From Plasmopara viticola (taxonomy: Eukaryota > Oomycota > Peronosporomycetes > Peronosporales > Peronosporaceae), in NCBI GenBank assembly GCA_001695595.3, contig MBPM02000046.1:558001-622000 (forward strand): 64,000 bases of DNA, read 5' to 3'. Below the pieces are notes generated by a model. The model saw only the letters and a list, made by a program, of their open reading frames with translations, did no database searches and was not told the origin of the DNA. Positions 11,749 to 22,495 of this stretch are shown here, piece after piece. Both the position numbers and the translations under genes were made by a program. The stretch's first letter is position 1; each line of letters starts with the position of its first letter.

Positions 11749-13248
11749 GTGATGCATTCGTTACCAGCAAGAATTACAAAAAATACTCCATCAAAAGTGC
11801 GGTTGCCGGCTTGTCGTGTGGACCACATGTATATGGTTCATCCGACAACTGCTAATCAAGACGAAATTTAGAGGCGTACTTTGAAAAACTGGCGTGCTGG
11901 AAAAGGCGCAGTAGTATAGAATGACAATAAATCGCACTGATAGATATTTTGGACAAATAATTACGGCATAAAACCTTGACGATACGCCCCCATCTAGGTC
12001 CTACAAGAGTTTTCGTTATCAGGTGTGTACCGTAGCATCCCCGACAAATCTAGCTTGCTGGTCCACCAGCTCTCCCCCATCACACGTGTACGAATGCTTG
12101 CAATATAGATAGCCTACTAGTTATTTCATTTTCCGATACTGTCGCATCCTTTGTCAAAGTAAACTTGCAGCGTACATCGAGTAAATCAAATTGTTTCCCT
12201 CATGCACTCGTAACCCATCTTGGTTTGCATACTATTTCAGTAAATACGATTTCTGCAGGCTTAGCACGACCATGAGCTCACGGTTCTTTTTGCTCTGCAA
12301 GTGGTGAAGCACGCGTCGATCGTGCGGTTCCATGCTTATTCTAGCCACATTCCTGGCCTATAGTCACGGTACCGTGGACGCCAGTCAAGGCTCTCAGCGT
12401 CTTCGAAGTAAATTCCAGAGATAAATTGCTGCGGCTGAAGAAAAGGTGGCTTCGCCCATTGTAATTGATGGGTTCAAAGTAAACATTCACGAAATTGAGT
12501 CTTTGCTTCTTGAAGCGCGAACAAGAATAATAAACGCTTTGAAAGTGAAAGGATCTAAGAGAATTGATGCTATACTAAAGACGAAAACACCATATAAGCT
12601 GTCTGTTTGTGGGCTTGTGGACTAATGAAGAATTGACAAAAACCAGCAATTGCTTTGACGGTCGGTTTTGGTCACTTGAATTCTTTGGTCCTTTATTTCA
12701 AGACTGAATTCTTCTAAGAAACAATTAAACTTAAATAAATTTCACCATGCCTGTTTGATATTACATGTCGCTTCCAGCATAAGTATAGCACGCAATCATT
12801 GTATTTCTCGCTAGTGCTTGTTCAAGTAGCACTTATTGAGAAATTGGCGTCCATAAATCCAGGCGCACATGAAGCCCGTTCATTGTGTCGAGCCAACGAA
12901 GCGAGACATTAAATGCAATCTATCCGAGCTCGAGCAATAAATCAGTCAAGCTTGCTAAGTATAGTGGGTTCAATCAAAAGGCCGTTTTGCAGTGAAGTCA
13001 ACGCTGCTACTCGTGTATATTAGAGGGTCTGTTTTTATTTTTGACAAGGCTAGCGCACTCAAGTATGATATGACCGTTTTAAACAAGTTTTAAACGAGTA
13101 TGTCATACTTGAGTGCGTTAGATTTAAAGTTAGCTGACTATAAGCAATTTGTAATTATATTAGAAATGCTTAACGAAGACTTAAATGCAATTTGGTTTGC
13201 TGATAAGTCATGCTAATATAATAACGATTTGCTTTTCAAGTCTGATGG
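11749..13248 (+). repeat. X repeat arm, inverted copy
   Basis: Reverse complement of 1-1402 plus about 100 bp of outer sequence that lies off the window on the left side. It begins gtgatgcattcgttaccagc, exactly the reverse complement of the sequence left of copia A. It ends in AT-rich subterminal repeats (ctaatataataacgatttgc) and is then cut by copia E at the site gatgg (13244-13248). Short ORFs only, no gene called. Confidence 0.85.
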
Positions 13249-13395
13249 TGTTAACATTACACCGCTGAATGCATGTTGAACAGGTGGATGGCTTCACAGT
13301 AATTACAAGTACGTCACAACTAGTAATTACATCTGGTAGCCGTTCATTGGTCAGGATAAATATATTCACTTCGGTTTTTTACTTTCTTCTCAACA
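13249..13395 (+). repeat. 5' LTR of copia E
   Basis: 147 bp, TGTTAACATT...CTCAACA. Differs from the 3' LTR at acaaC/Ttag, catC/Atgg and ggaT/Caaa. Confidence 0.94.
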
Positions 13396-13408
13396 GGTTA
13401 ACAGCCGC
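13396..13408 (+). other. Primer-binding site of copia E (half tRNA-Asn type)
   Basis: ggttaacagccgc directly follows the 5' LTR. It is complementary to the anticodon arm of eukaryotic tRNA-Asn, which reads CGGCTGTTAACC with anticodon GTT, not to a tRNA 3' end. This is the half-tRNA mode of priming known from Drosophila copia and yeast Ty5, which use initiator tRNA-Met. The same motif, variously mutated, is present in A, B, D and G. Confidence 0.7.
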
Positions 13409-13437
13409 AACAAGCTCAAGCAACGTTCTCCGCCAAT

Positions 13438-16400
13438 ATGAACAAGCGCACCGAAGTCCTCCTAGGAAATGGTAACTATTACCGCTGGGAGTTTAACATG
13501 AGGATGACCCTGGCGCGGAAGGGTCTCCTGGGACATATCATGGCCGTCAAGGAAGAGAAGGACGTCACGGAGGCGTGGCTGGTTAATGATACCAAGGCGC
13601 TAGGCACCATTGCTCAAGGCGTTGAGATCCAGCACCAGTCCAAGATTCGGTCGGCCACGCGTGCTATGGAGGCGTGGGGAACCCTCCGCGATTTCTACAA
13701 TCGCTCGACTCTTCACAATCGTGTTTTGATGACTCGTCGACTACATGAGTTCAAGATGGAAAGTGGAACAAGCATGGCAGAGCATCTGGACTCTTTTGAC
13801 GAGCTAGTAGTGGGACTACAGACTACGGGAGAGCAAATTGATGAGTCACGCCAGCTGGTGGTACTTCTCAGCAGTCTACCTTCGGAGTACGACTTGATTT
13901 CGTCGATTGTGGAAAATGCAAGGGATGTTTCGTTGATAGAAGTCAAGGAGAAGCTGCTCAAAGAGTCGGAGAAGCTGCAGAGGAAAGAAGATACAGAGAA
14001 AGCGTTTCGCGTAAATGGAAATGGAAATGCTAGAAGATTCAAAGGTGGACGGGACAATGGGCGAAAGGGTGGTCCTCCACGCAATAACGGCGGATTCAAG
14101 GGCAAGTGCTTCAACTGTGACCAGTTTGAACACATGAAGCGGAACTGCCCGGCCGGTAAAAGATTCAAAAGCGACGACACGGTGTTTGCTGTTGGTGAAG
14201 GGAAGTCATCAGGATGGCTGATTGACAGTGGAGCAACTTCCCACATGACCCCACACAGAAAGGACTTGTTTGATTACAAGGGCCTAGAAGCTTGCATCGA
14301 AGTTACGATTGCAGGCGGGAAGAAGTTGCTTGTCAAAGGAGCCGGCACGGTAAAATTGACTGGTTTGAAAGGAATGAGAATTCGCATGGTTGGAGTTCTG
14401 CACATTCCCGGACTCGACATAAGGTTGCTGTCAGTTGGCAAGCTGGCAGAGCGTGGCATGAGTGTGGAATTCTCGCGTTCGTCACGTGTGATTTGGAACA
14501 AGAAGCAAGCAATTGCGTCGGGCACAAAAGTTGGAAAGTCGTATTTTCTTGACTGTGAGTAAGAAGAAGCATGTCTCGTTGAATATACCGTGGCTGACAA
14601 TCAGTTGGAGCTTTGGCATGCACGCATGGGACACTCCAGCAAGGATGCGCTGATCAGGACACAGCGATTAACTAATGGTATCCCAATTATCAAGCAAAGT
14701 GTGGAAATATTGTGTGCCGGGTGTTTGAAGAGCAAGCAGACGATCACGGTGTTTCCGTCTCGTTCAAAGACAAAGACGACACGTGTGTTGGAGCGTGTTC
14801 ACACAGATGTCATGGGGCCAATGCGAACTATCTCGAAGGGTGGTACCAAATACATTCTCACGTTTGTGGATGACTTTTCACGATATGTTGCAATTTTTCT
14901 GATCAAGAGCAAGAGTGAAGTGGCTGGCAAGTTCTAGGAGTTTCTGACATTATACGAAAACCAGTGGGGTGCACGACTAAGATGTTTGCGATCCGACAAC
15001 GGAACCGAGTTCGTAAACAAGAAAATGGCAGAAATATGTCAAGAGAACGGCATTGTACACCAGCGCTCCGTCCCATACAGCCCGCAGCATGTTACACTAC
15101 AAGAGCGTATCGACGGAATAATGGGCGGAAGCGGTAAATACGGCGGTTTATTTCATTAATCGCTCCAGCAATACGGTCCATCCTGCAACGCCGTATGAGC
15201 TTGTTTTCAAAATAAAGCCTCGAATGGATCACCTGCGCGTATTTGGTTCGCAAGGCTACGCTCATATTGACGATTCGAAACGGACCAAAGTGGAACCCAA
15301 GAGCTTCAAGTGTATGTTTCTTGGCTATGCAGAGAATGTCAAGGGCTATCGCGTGTTTGACTTGGAGAATGCCAAGATTAAAGTGACCCGCTCTGTAAAG
15401 CTGGATGAGCGTGAGGTGGGCGGCATCTAAGACACGCAAGAGCTTATGCCGGAAACAATTGTTCAAGTAGTTAAGGATGGTGATGAAGTCAATGTTCAGC
15501 ATCAAGTGGATCGACAGTCAGTTCCGGACGATCCCATTGGAGCTGTCGAAGAGACAGTCGAGGATGTCAATATGGAGGATGTAAATCGTACGCCAAGCGC
15601 CGTTGTACAGCGGCTAATGCCTTCTGAGAGCCCTGTACGAAACGGGCTTGAGCTAACGGAGTATCATCAACCTTCCCAAGTGCAACAAGAAGATCGTTTG
15701 GTGTTTCGGCCTGAATTGGAGCGAACACGAATAAGACGTGAGCCAGTGCTAATGCTAATAAACGATTCCGACGATGGAGAGTCAACAGAAGGCAGTGAGG
15801 GCCCACCGACTCCAAAGCGTGCTAGGATTGACGAAGATGGACTAATTGCGGAAGCCTTTCTTGCCTACGCTGTGAATATTGACGATGATACGGACTCACC
15901 GACTACTTATACTCAAGCAATGGCAAGCGACGATGCAACGAAATGGCGTGAAGCAATGCATGCTGAGCTTCGCTCTCACGAAGAGAATAAAACGTGGACA
16001 TTGCAGCCACGAGGGGAAATTGGACGCGCGATTGGATCACGATGGGTATTTGTCAAAAAGCGTGATCAGAATGGCGCTATCGTGCGATACAAGGTACGAC
16101 TAGTCGCGAAAGGTTTCAAGCAGAAGTATGGCGTTGACTTTTTCGAGACATATTCCCCGGTTGCCAACATGAATTCGATCCGAATAATTCTCGCGGTATG
16201 TGTTGAATGCGGCTATCAAATGGAACAGCTGGACGTCGACACGGCTTTTCTTAATAGCGTGTTGACGGACAATGTTTCTATGGAAGTTCCGCTTGGTGTC
16301 GACAATGCTCAAGGAAACATATGTCAACTAAACAAGGCTATTTACGAACTTAAGCAAGCAGCGAGTGCCTGGAACAAGACAATACATCGTGTCTTCATCA

Positions 16401-17476
16401 GGAATGGCTTTAAGAGTTGCGGAGCAGATCAATGTGTTTATGTCAAGAGAACTAAAGAAGGTTCTGCTTACGTTGGACTATATGTGGATGACATGATTAT
16501 CGCAGCAAAAAGCAGCAAAGAATTAAATCAAGTAAAGGGAGTACTCAAGAATGCTTTCAAGATGAAGGAGCTTGGTCAGGCGGAATTTATTTTGGGTATG
16601 GAAATTGATCACGACAGGTCAGCTGGAATATTGATGATCAAACAGTCTCGCTACATCGATGACGTGGTCAAGCGATTCGGTCAACAAGATGCCAAAAGTG
16701 TTGAAAACCCTTGCGTATCAGGATTGAAGCTGTCATCAAAGCAGTCACCCACAACGGAAGAGGGACGGTCGACAATGCGATCAAAGCCTTATCGCTCTTT
16801 GATTGGATGCTTGCTGTACATAACGACATGCACTCGGCCTGATATTGCTTACGTGGTGACGCAGCTATCACGTTTTCTGGAGAATCCAGGACTACAACAT
16901 TGGAGCGCAGCAATTCGAGTAGTACGGTCTTTGAAGACCACGCGTCCAATCGGTATCGTCTACCGAGGAACTGGAAGCGTTACGGTCAAGGCATTCTCGG
17001 ATGCAGATTGGGGCAGCAACACGGATGACAGACGCTCGGTCTCGGGAATTATGGTCATGATTGCAAGCGCACCAGTGGTATTTAAGTCGAAGTACCAGCG
17101 GACAGTTGCGCTGAGCTCAGCGGAAGCTGAGTATATGGCTCTCAGCTAATGCACACAAGAAGTTCTTTGGACGCGGGCAATGCTAAAGGACATGGGTCAC
17201 GAGCAAGTTGAAGGCACACAGGTTTGGGAAGACAACCAGGGTGCGATTGCGTTAGCCAATAACGCCGGATACCATGCTAGGACGAAGCATGTGGACATCA
17301 AGCACCACTTTATTCGTGAGAACGTGCAAGAAGGACTGTTGGAGATCGAATATATCGACACGAAGAGTCAGCTTGCAGATATGCTGACGAAGGCAGTTGG
17401 GACCAAGATGCTTAAGTATCTGCGCGAAGCCACCGGAATCAAGACCAAGTCAGCAACAAAGGACACACAGCATTAG
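13438..17476 (+). pseudogene. copia E gag-pol with four stops and an integrase deletion
   Basis: Frame opens at ATG 13438 (MNKRTEVLLG). Parts in order: Gag; CCHC knuckle (CFNCDQFEHMKRNC, near 14108, with Glu at the usual Gly); protease IDSGATSHM near 14220; GAG-pre-integrase; integrase with HTDVMGP near 14800 and RSDNGTEF near 14990; reverse transcriptase with YVDD near 16480; RNase H with DADWGSN, SAEAEYM and QLADMLTK. Stops interrupt it at 14560-14562 (TAA), 14935-14937 (TAG), 15428-15430 (TAA) and 17147-17149 (TAA). A deletion of about 75 bp near 15089 removes the segment that holds the catalytic Glu of the integrase and shifts the frame. The rest reads cleanly, so decay is recent. Confidence 0.93.
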
Positions 17477-17489
17477 CGGTGAGTGGGAG

Positions 17490-17636
17490 TGTTAACATTA
17501 CACCGCTGAATGCATGTTGAACAGGTGGATGGCTTCACAGTAATTACAAGTACGTCACAATTAGTAATTACATATGGTAGCCGTTCATTGGTCAGGACAA
17601 ATATATTCACTTCGGTTTTTTACTTTCTTCTCAACA
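17490..17636 (+). repeat. 3' LTR of copia E
   Basis: 147 bp with the same ends as the 5' LTR and three substitutions. Followed by the target duplication gatgg and the continuation of the host repeat (gcagctaactttgct). Confidence 0.94.
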
Positions 17637-17641
17637 GATGG

Positions 17642-17971
17642 GCAGCTAACTTTGCTCACGAGCTGCAAGTGGTTTGGTGACAGTCTACGACCAGCACGAA
17701 CAGTAACGTACCGTGAGCGTCAGTCGAGGCTCTTGCGCCTTCGAGGTAAACTCCGAGTGAAAACTGCCGTAGCTGAAGAGAGGGTGTGTTACTTGCAAGC
17801 CGATCGCGAAAATTGACAATTTGGCATGCCAGCGAGACATGTTAACTCTTTGATAGCCAAAGGATTTGAGAGAATTGCTGCTGTACCAAGCCGAAAAATA
17901 ACATTTTCATTTACCAGTGGGCATATTTATGAAGAAGTACAACAAGATCAGAGATGCCTTCAGCCGACAAA
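17642..17971 (+). repeat. X-to-Y bridge segment
   Basis: This 330-bp piece continues the interrupted repeat between copia E and F. It matches 41690-42030 directly and 31780-32110 and 48910-49270 inversely. It resembles part of the X arm itself (motifs cagtcgaggctctt, gcttcgaggtaaa), so it looks like a diverged, truncated second copy of that module. No gene seen. Confidence 0.75.
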
Positions 17972-17976
17972 CCGCC

Positions 17977-18156
17977 TATAACAATGTGATTGTCGCAGTG
18001 CAAAATGGAAAGTAAATTCATAGGAATAAAGCAAACTATAGGCTCTTACTCACTTGTAGCCACGTGTTCTTCTGTCTCGATATTCTAGAATGTGACTATT
18101 TCTCTTATATGTCAAGTTGGCACATACTGTGGGACACCCAATTAGAGGCCGTTACA
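17977..18156 (-). repeat. 3' LTR of copia F
   Basis: 180 bp, in element orientation TGTAACGGCC...GTTATA. Identical to the 5' LTR. The gag-pol stop codon lies inside it: TGT AAC GGC CTC TAA are the first fifteen bases, so the last four residues (CNGL) are LTR-encoded. A G-box-like cacgtg occurs at 18061-18066. Confidence 0.95.
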
Positions 18157-21100
18157 CTCCCCCTCAACTTGACAGTCCACAAGTCCGCATGCGTCACGAA
18201 GCTCCACAAAGCGCGGCGTCGGAATGGCCTTCGTTAACATATCCGCTAGCTGAGACTCCGATGGTACGTACTCCACCTTGATGGTGCCCTTCTCGACGTA
18301 GTCACGGACGAAGTGAGCTCGGAGGTCGATGTGCTTGGCGCGTGGGATGTATCCGTGGTTAGTTGCCATACTAATCGCCGACTGGTTGTCCATGTAGATC
18401 GTCGACGCACTCGACACGTTTACACCCATCTCTGTGAGGAGGAAACGCAGCCACAGTACTTCTTGAGCGGTAAGTGCGAGAGCCATGTACTCGGCTTCAG
18501 CAGTTGATAATGCGACGGTCGCTTGACGCTTGCTCTTGTAGATGACCGGACCGTCAGCCATCTTCACCATCACACCAGACGTCGAGCGTCGCGTCTCCTT
18601 ATCACCACCCCAGTTCGCGTCGCAGTATGTCACGATATTCTTGCCCTTTGCCGTGTAGTGGATGCCGATCGAAAGAGTGGCCTTGAGGTAGCGAAGTACA
18701 CGTAGCGCAGCATTCCAATGCATCTCACGCGGCGTATCGAGGTACTGAGAGAGTATCGACAGCACGTAGCCAATGTCGGGACGTGTGGCATTGGCAACGT
18801 ACAGCATTGATCCGATTAGTTCGCGGTACTTATTTTTGTCTGTGCATACACCGTGCTTGTCGGATGGGCTGAGATCTTGACCAATTACCATTGGGTTGCG
18901 GACACCATGAGCAGATACTTGACCAAAACGCTCGAGCAACTTGGTTATAAACTGAGATTGCTTCACCACCATTTCACCACGTTTCCGATCGTGAAGTACT
19001 TCCATCCCGAGAACGAAACGAGCATCACCGAGTGATTTGACCGTGAAGTGCGACGCGAGACCAGTACACACGGATCGCGCTTGTTCCTCTGTTTTGCAGC
19101 CAACAAGTAGATCGTCTACGTAGAGCACCACAAAAACCGCGGCCGCTGGGTCACTGTCATCTCGTCGAACGAAGAGACAAGGATCAGCTCGACACTGTTT
19201 GAAACCGAGACGCTTGAACACGTCGCGGATGGTACGGTGCCACACAGCTGCAGCTTGCTTGAGTCCATAGAGGCTGCGGCGGAGTCTGCAAACCAATTCC
19301 GGCGCCACATTCGCTCCTTCAGGGGGATTCATAAACACTGTTTCGTCAAGCTTTCCATTTAGAAATGCGGTCTCAATGTCAAACTGGCGAATCATGAGGC
19401 GTCGAGAGCAGCACAATGCGAGAAAGACCCGGATCGTGTTCATGCTTGCCACTGGTGAGTATGTGTGGGTATAGTCTATGCCGCGAGTCTGGAGGAAACC
19501 TCGAGCGACTAGACGTGCCTTGTATCGCTTAACCGCTCCATTCTCGTCGTACTTCTTCGCGAATACCCATTTGCATCCGATCACCTTGTTTCCTTGAGGT
19601 CGTCGCACCATGTCCCACGTGTGGCTCCGCACATGCGACCGAATCTCAGCACGTATAGCTTCCTTCCATTGTGGAGCGTCAGGGGCCGCCATTGCTTCAG
19701 CGTATGATGTAGGCAGCTCAGACACCGCCAACGCAATTTCGTACTCATCCAGGCGTGGTCGCTTGCTTTCTGGTTCTGGCTCATCGTCATTTTCAGCGCC
19801 ACCAAGATGCAAAGGCATATCTCCATCAGTCAGTAGACGCGGTTGTTCATACGTGATCGATCGAGGGCGAATGGAACCACCACTGAACACTATGCGATTC
19901 TCTGATGCATCGAAGCCGACGCCAACACCTTCACCATGAGGGATTATTGCTGACGGTGCGCACGGATCACATCCGGCAGCACGGACGAGGTCAAGGCTCG
20001 GGTTGAGATGCTGGACGATGGCGGGGCGATCGATCGACCGACTTAGATGTTGTGAGTGCGGGACGATATCGCAATCAGGACGCTGGGCGAGCTGCATCTG
20101 CTGATCTTCGGTAGCAGTGGAAGGACTGATGCGCTGGACAACTTGCATCTGGCTGTTACTCCCCCTGTCCAAAGCATCAGTAGGAACGGGTGAGATTTGA
20201 GCATCGGTAGGGGGCACTTCTTCCATTTCAACGTCGGCGGCATCGTCGACATCCGCAGTTGCATCATGGTCGTTCTCATTCACTGGTCGCGGTGGCGGAA
20301 TATAACTCACGGAATCGTGATCATTGATGCTAACCACCCAAGGAAAGCAACTTGAGTCATCACTGACGGCTTGGAACGTGTCTGGTGGTCGCTCATTCAG
20401 ATGCACCGATCGCGAAATCACGATGCGCTCGTCGTCGTAATCCCACACACGATACGCTTTCGAACCATCAGCGTATCCAAGGAAGAGGCAACGGTGAGCT
20501 CGAGGATCAAGTTTGCCTACGTTTGGCTTGTCAACATGTACGTAGCCACGAGCACCAAATACACGAAGGTCTTCGAGTGACTGGCGCTTTCCGGTTAATA
20601 CTTCGAGGGGGCTCTGATCCGGTCGCGCAGTATTCGGGATACGGTTGACGATGTAAGCTGCAGTCCGAAACGCTTCAGCCCACCACACACGGTCCACTCG
20701 CATGTAGTGTAGCATCGACCGGGCCATGTCAGCTAGTGTCCGGTTCATACGCTCAGCGGTCCCATTTTGCTGGGGGCTGTATGGCGCACTCGTCTGGTGA
20801 ATGATCCCTTTGGACGCACAGAACTTGCCGAAGCGCTTGCTCACATATTCACCACCGTTGTCACTACGAACACACATCACCTTGCAGCCGTGTTGCACCT
20901 TAACCTGAGTGCAGAATGCCTTGAAGCAATCGAACACTTGAGACTTCTGCTTGATGAAGTTGACGAACACTACTCGGCTGAAGTCGTCCACGAAGACCAC
21001 GATGTATACCGCACCACCCTTGGACTTCGGTTTTATTGGCCCCATCACATCCGTGTGCACAATCTCGAATGGGCGACCTGTCTTTATCTCGCTACCCGAT

Positions 21101-22491
21101 TGGTGCGCGTACGAGCTTGTGGTCATTTTTCCTTGCGCACAGCCACCGCAGACACCACCATCCGATTGAGACAAATCCATAGGGGGGATACCATCGCACG
21201 CGCTAGCAACTAGCTTTAGCTTGGTATCGGAGACGTGCCCCAGGCGCGCGTGAATGACTTCGTAGGCTTTATCACTTGACTCACCATCAAATGCCGTATA
21301 CGCGTTGCCTTCCGTTCTGTACTTTAGTTCACACGCGTACAGTTTCCCAATCCGAGGGACTCGAACAACAACACGGCCATTCTGCAAAATGGAGGCACCG
21401 GTCTTGTCGAATTGCACAGCGAGATTCTTGGACATGAGTGCAGGAACCGACAGTAGCTTTCGGTCCAATTTCTGAACGTGGAGAACATCCGTCAACTTCA
21501 CCCGCACGCCTCCGGTAAAGTTAACTCGCACGGTACCCATACCTATGGCGGCAACTCGCTGGCCATTTGCCACCATGATCTCGATTGGTTCTGTAAGCGG
21601 GCGGTATTCCGAAAAATCATTCCGATCCGTAGTCATATGCGAGCTGGCTCCACTATCAAGGAGCCAGGTGGACGATCGCTCACCACCAGCGGTCATAGCG
21701 GAGAACGCGAACTCCGAACCACCGGCATTGCCCTTCAGCCTCGGGCAATCTTGTTTCTTGTGGCCAGCTTCGTGGCATTCATAGCATCGGCCCTTGAACT
21801 CCTTCTTGTCACCACCATTATGCCCTTTGCGTCCGTGTCTCTTGGCATTTCGTCCACGTCGGCCTCCACGCCCATTCTGGAACCTTCCACCATTATCACT
21901 CACCGTCGCCTTGAATGCTTGCTCCTTCACCTCGCGTTTCTGAATCATCTCATATTCGCGTCGGAGCATCTCTTTCGCATCCAGAAGTGTCACACGGTCG
22001 CGCACTTCGATGAGCCGCACCATCGCGTCGTACTCACTTGGCACACTACCAAGGAGGATCACCAGCTTCTCCTCTTCAGGCAGAGCGTCACCAACCGCAG
22101 CCAACTTCGCACACAATTCATCGAACTGCACCAGATGCTCCATGAGACTCCCACCACTGGCCATCGCGAACTCGTGGAGTTGCTTGCGCAGCTGCACACG
22201 GTTGTGCAGACTCTGCTTCATGAAAAATGCACGCAGAATTTGCCATGCTTCCCATGCAGAATTGGCTTCCCTCACCATCATCTGGTACGTTGGACTCAAC
22301 AGCTTCGACACCACAGCCAGCGCCTTCACATCGGCGGCTTTCCATTGGGCGGGGGCGTTCACTGCGTCTTCTGGCTTCACCTCGAGATGGTCGAGGAGGT
22401 CCTTCCTGGCCAATGCCATGCGGGCGTTAAACTCCCACAGGAAGTAGTTGTCGTCGCTGAGGATCTCGTTCGGGTTCGTTATTGGGCTCAT
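18142..22491 (-). CDS. Copia Gag-Pol polyprotein, 1449 aa
   Basis: Encodes all proteins needed for retrotransposition as one polyprotein. Residues about 10-190 are the Gag UBN2-type region. A basic Gly/Arg-rich linker follows, then a CX2CX4HX4C nucleic-acid-binding knuckle (C236, C239, H244, C249). The aspartic protease has D279-S-G. GAG-pre-integrase zinc ligands are H414, H419, C448 and C451. The integrase triad is D481, D544 and E580, with 35 residues between the last two. An acidic, Pro-rich spacer covers about 700-920. The reverse transcriptase has D1038 and Y-V-D-D at 1124-1127. RNase H has D1291, E1332/E1334, D1368 and D1417. No stop or frameshift separates gag from pol, so the Gag excess must come from some other mechanism. 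The start at 22491 is five bases inside the 5' LTR. Length is typical for copia. Confidence 0.97.
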   Translation of the reverse strand: MSPITNPNEILSDDNYFLWEFNARMALARKDLLDHLEVKPEDAVNAPAQWKAADVKALAVVSKLLSPTYQMMVREANSAWEAWQILRAFFMKQSLHNRVQLRKQLHEFAMASGGSLMEHLVQFDELCAKLAAVGDALPEEEKLVILLGSVPSEYDAMVRLIEVRDRVTLLDAKEMLRREYEMIQKREVKEQAFKATVSDNGGRFQNGRGGRRGRNAKRHGRKGHNGGDKKEFKGRCYECHEAGHKKQDCPRLKGNAGGSEFAFSAMTAGGERSSTWLLDSGASSHMTTDRNDFSEYRPLTEPIEIMVANGQRVAAIGMGTVRVNFTGGVRVKLTDVLHVQKLDRKLLSVPALMSKNLAVQFDKTGASILQNGRVVVRVPRIGKLYACELKYRTEGNAYTAFDGESSDKAYEVIHARLGHVSDTKLKLVASACDGIPPMDLSQSDGGVCGGCAQGKMTTSSYAHQSGSEIKTGRPFEIVHTDVMGPIKPKSKGGAVYIVVFVDDFSRVVFVNFIKQKSQVFDCFKAFCTQVKVQHGCKVMCVRSDNGGEYVSKRFGKFCASKGIIHQTSAPYSPQQNGTAERMNRTLADMARSMLHYMRVDRVWWAEAFRTAAYIVNRIPNTARPDQSPLEVLTGKRQSLEDLRVFGARGYVHVDKPNVGKLDPRAHRCLFLGYADGSKAYRVWDYDDERIVISRSVHLNERPPDTFQAVSDDSSCFPWVVSINDHDSVSYIPPPRPVNENDHDATADVDDAADVEMEEVPPTDAQISPVPTDALDRGSNSQMQVVQRISPSTATEDQQMQLAQRPDCDIVPHSQHLSRSIDRPAIVQHLNPSLDLVRAAGCDPCAPSAIIPHGEGVGVGFDASENRIVFSGGSIRPRSITYEQPRLLTDGDMPLHLGGAENDDEPEPESKRPRLDEYEIALAVSELPTSYAEAMAAPDAPQWKEAIRAEIRSHVRSHTWDMVRRPQGNKVIGCKWVFAKKYDENGAVKRYKARLVARGFLQTRGIDYTHTYSPVASMNTIRVFLALCCSRRLMIRQFDIETAFLNGKLDETVFMNPPEGANVAPELVCRLRRSLYGLKQAAAVWHRTIRDVFKRLGFKQCRADPCLFVRRDDSDPAAAVFVVLYVDDLLVGCKTEEQARSVCTGLASHFTVKSLGDARFVLGMEVLHDRKRGEMVVKQSQFITKLLERFGQVSAHGVRNPMVIGQDLSPSDKHGVCTDKNKYRELIGSMLYVANATRPDIGYVLSILSQYLDTPREMHWNAALRVLRYLKATLSIGIHYTAKGKNIVTYCDANWGGDKETRRSTSGVMVKMADGPVIYKSKRQATVALSTAEAEYMALALTAQEVLWLRFLLTEMGVNVSSASTIYMDNQSAISMATNHGYIPRAKHIDLRAHFVRDYVEKGTIKVEYVPSESQLADMLTKAIPTPRFVELRDACGLVDCQVEGECNGL

Positions 22492-22495
22492 AACC
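22483..22495 (-). other. Primer-binding site of copia F overlapping the gag start codon
   Basis: In element orientation the LTR is followed by GGTTATGAGCCCA. This is complementary to the anticodon arm of initiator tRNA-Met (TGGGCTCATAACC), as in Drosophila copia, whose site is also of the GGTTATGGGCCC form. The gag ATG (22489-22491) is the complement of the CAT anticodon, so start codon and primer site are the same bases. Confidence 0.8.

Larger units (their letters stand above)
13249..17636 (+). mobile_element. Ty1/copia LTR retrotransposon E (young but dead)
   Basis: 4388-bp element with TG...CA ends, two 147-bp LTRs and a perfect 5-bp target duplication gatgg (13244-13248 and 17637-17641). 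The LTRs differ at three positions that I can see, so the insertion is fairly recent. The uninterrupted target is present at about 41690. The primer site ggttaacagccgc and the polypurine-like gcggtgagtgggag are the same as in the A-D family, so E belongs to a sister family of A-D. Confidence 0.95.

Noticed and set aside
13396..13408. tRNA gene fragment
   Set aside because: Only 12-13 bases of complementarity directly inside the LTR. A primer-binding site. No cloverleaf was found anywhere in the window.
13438..17476. RIP-like or deaminase-type C-to-T mutation as cause of the stops
   Set aside because: Only one stop (14560) is clearly C to T by comparison with relatives. The stop at 15428 implies a change to A, and the others fit no single class.
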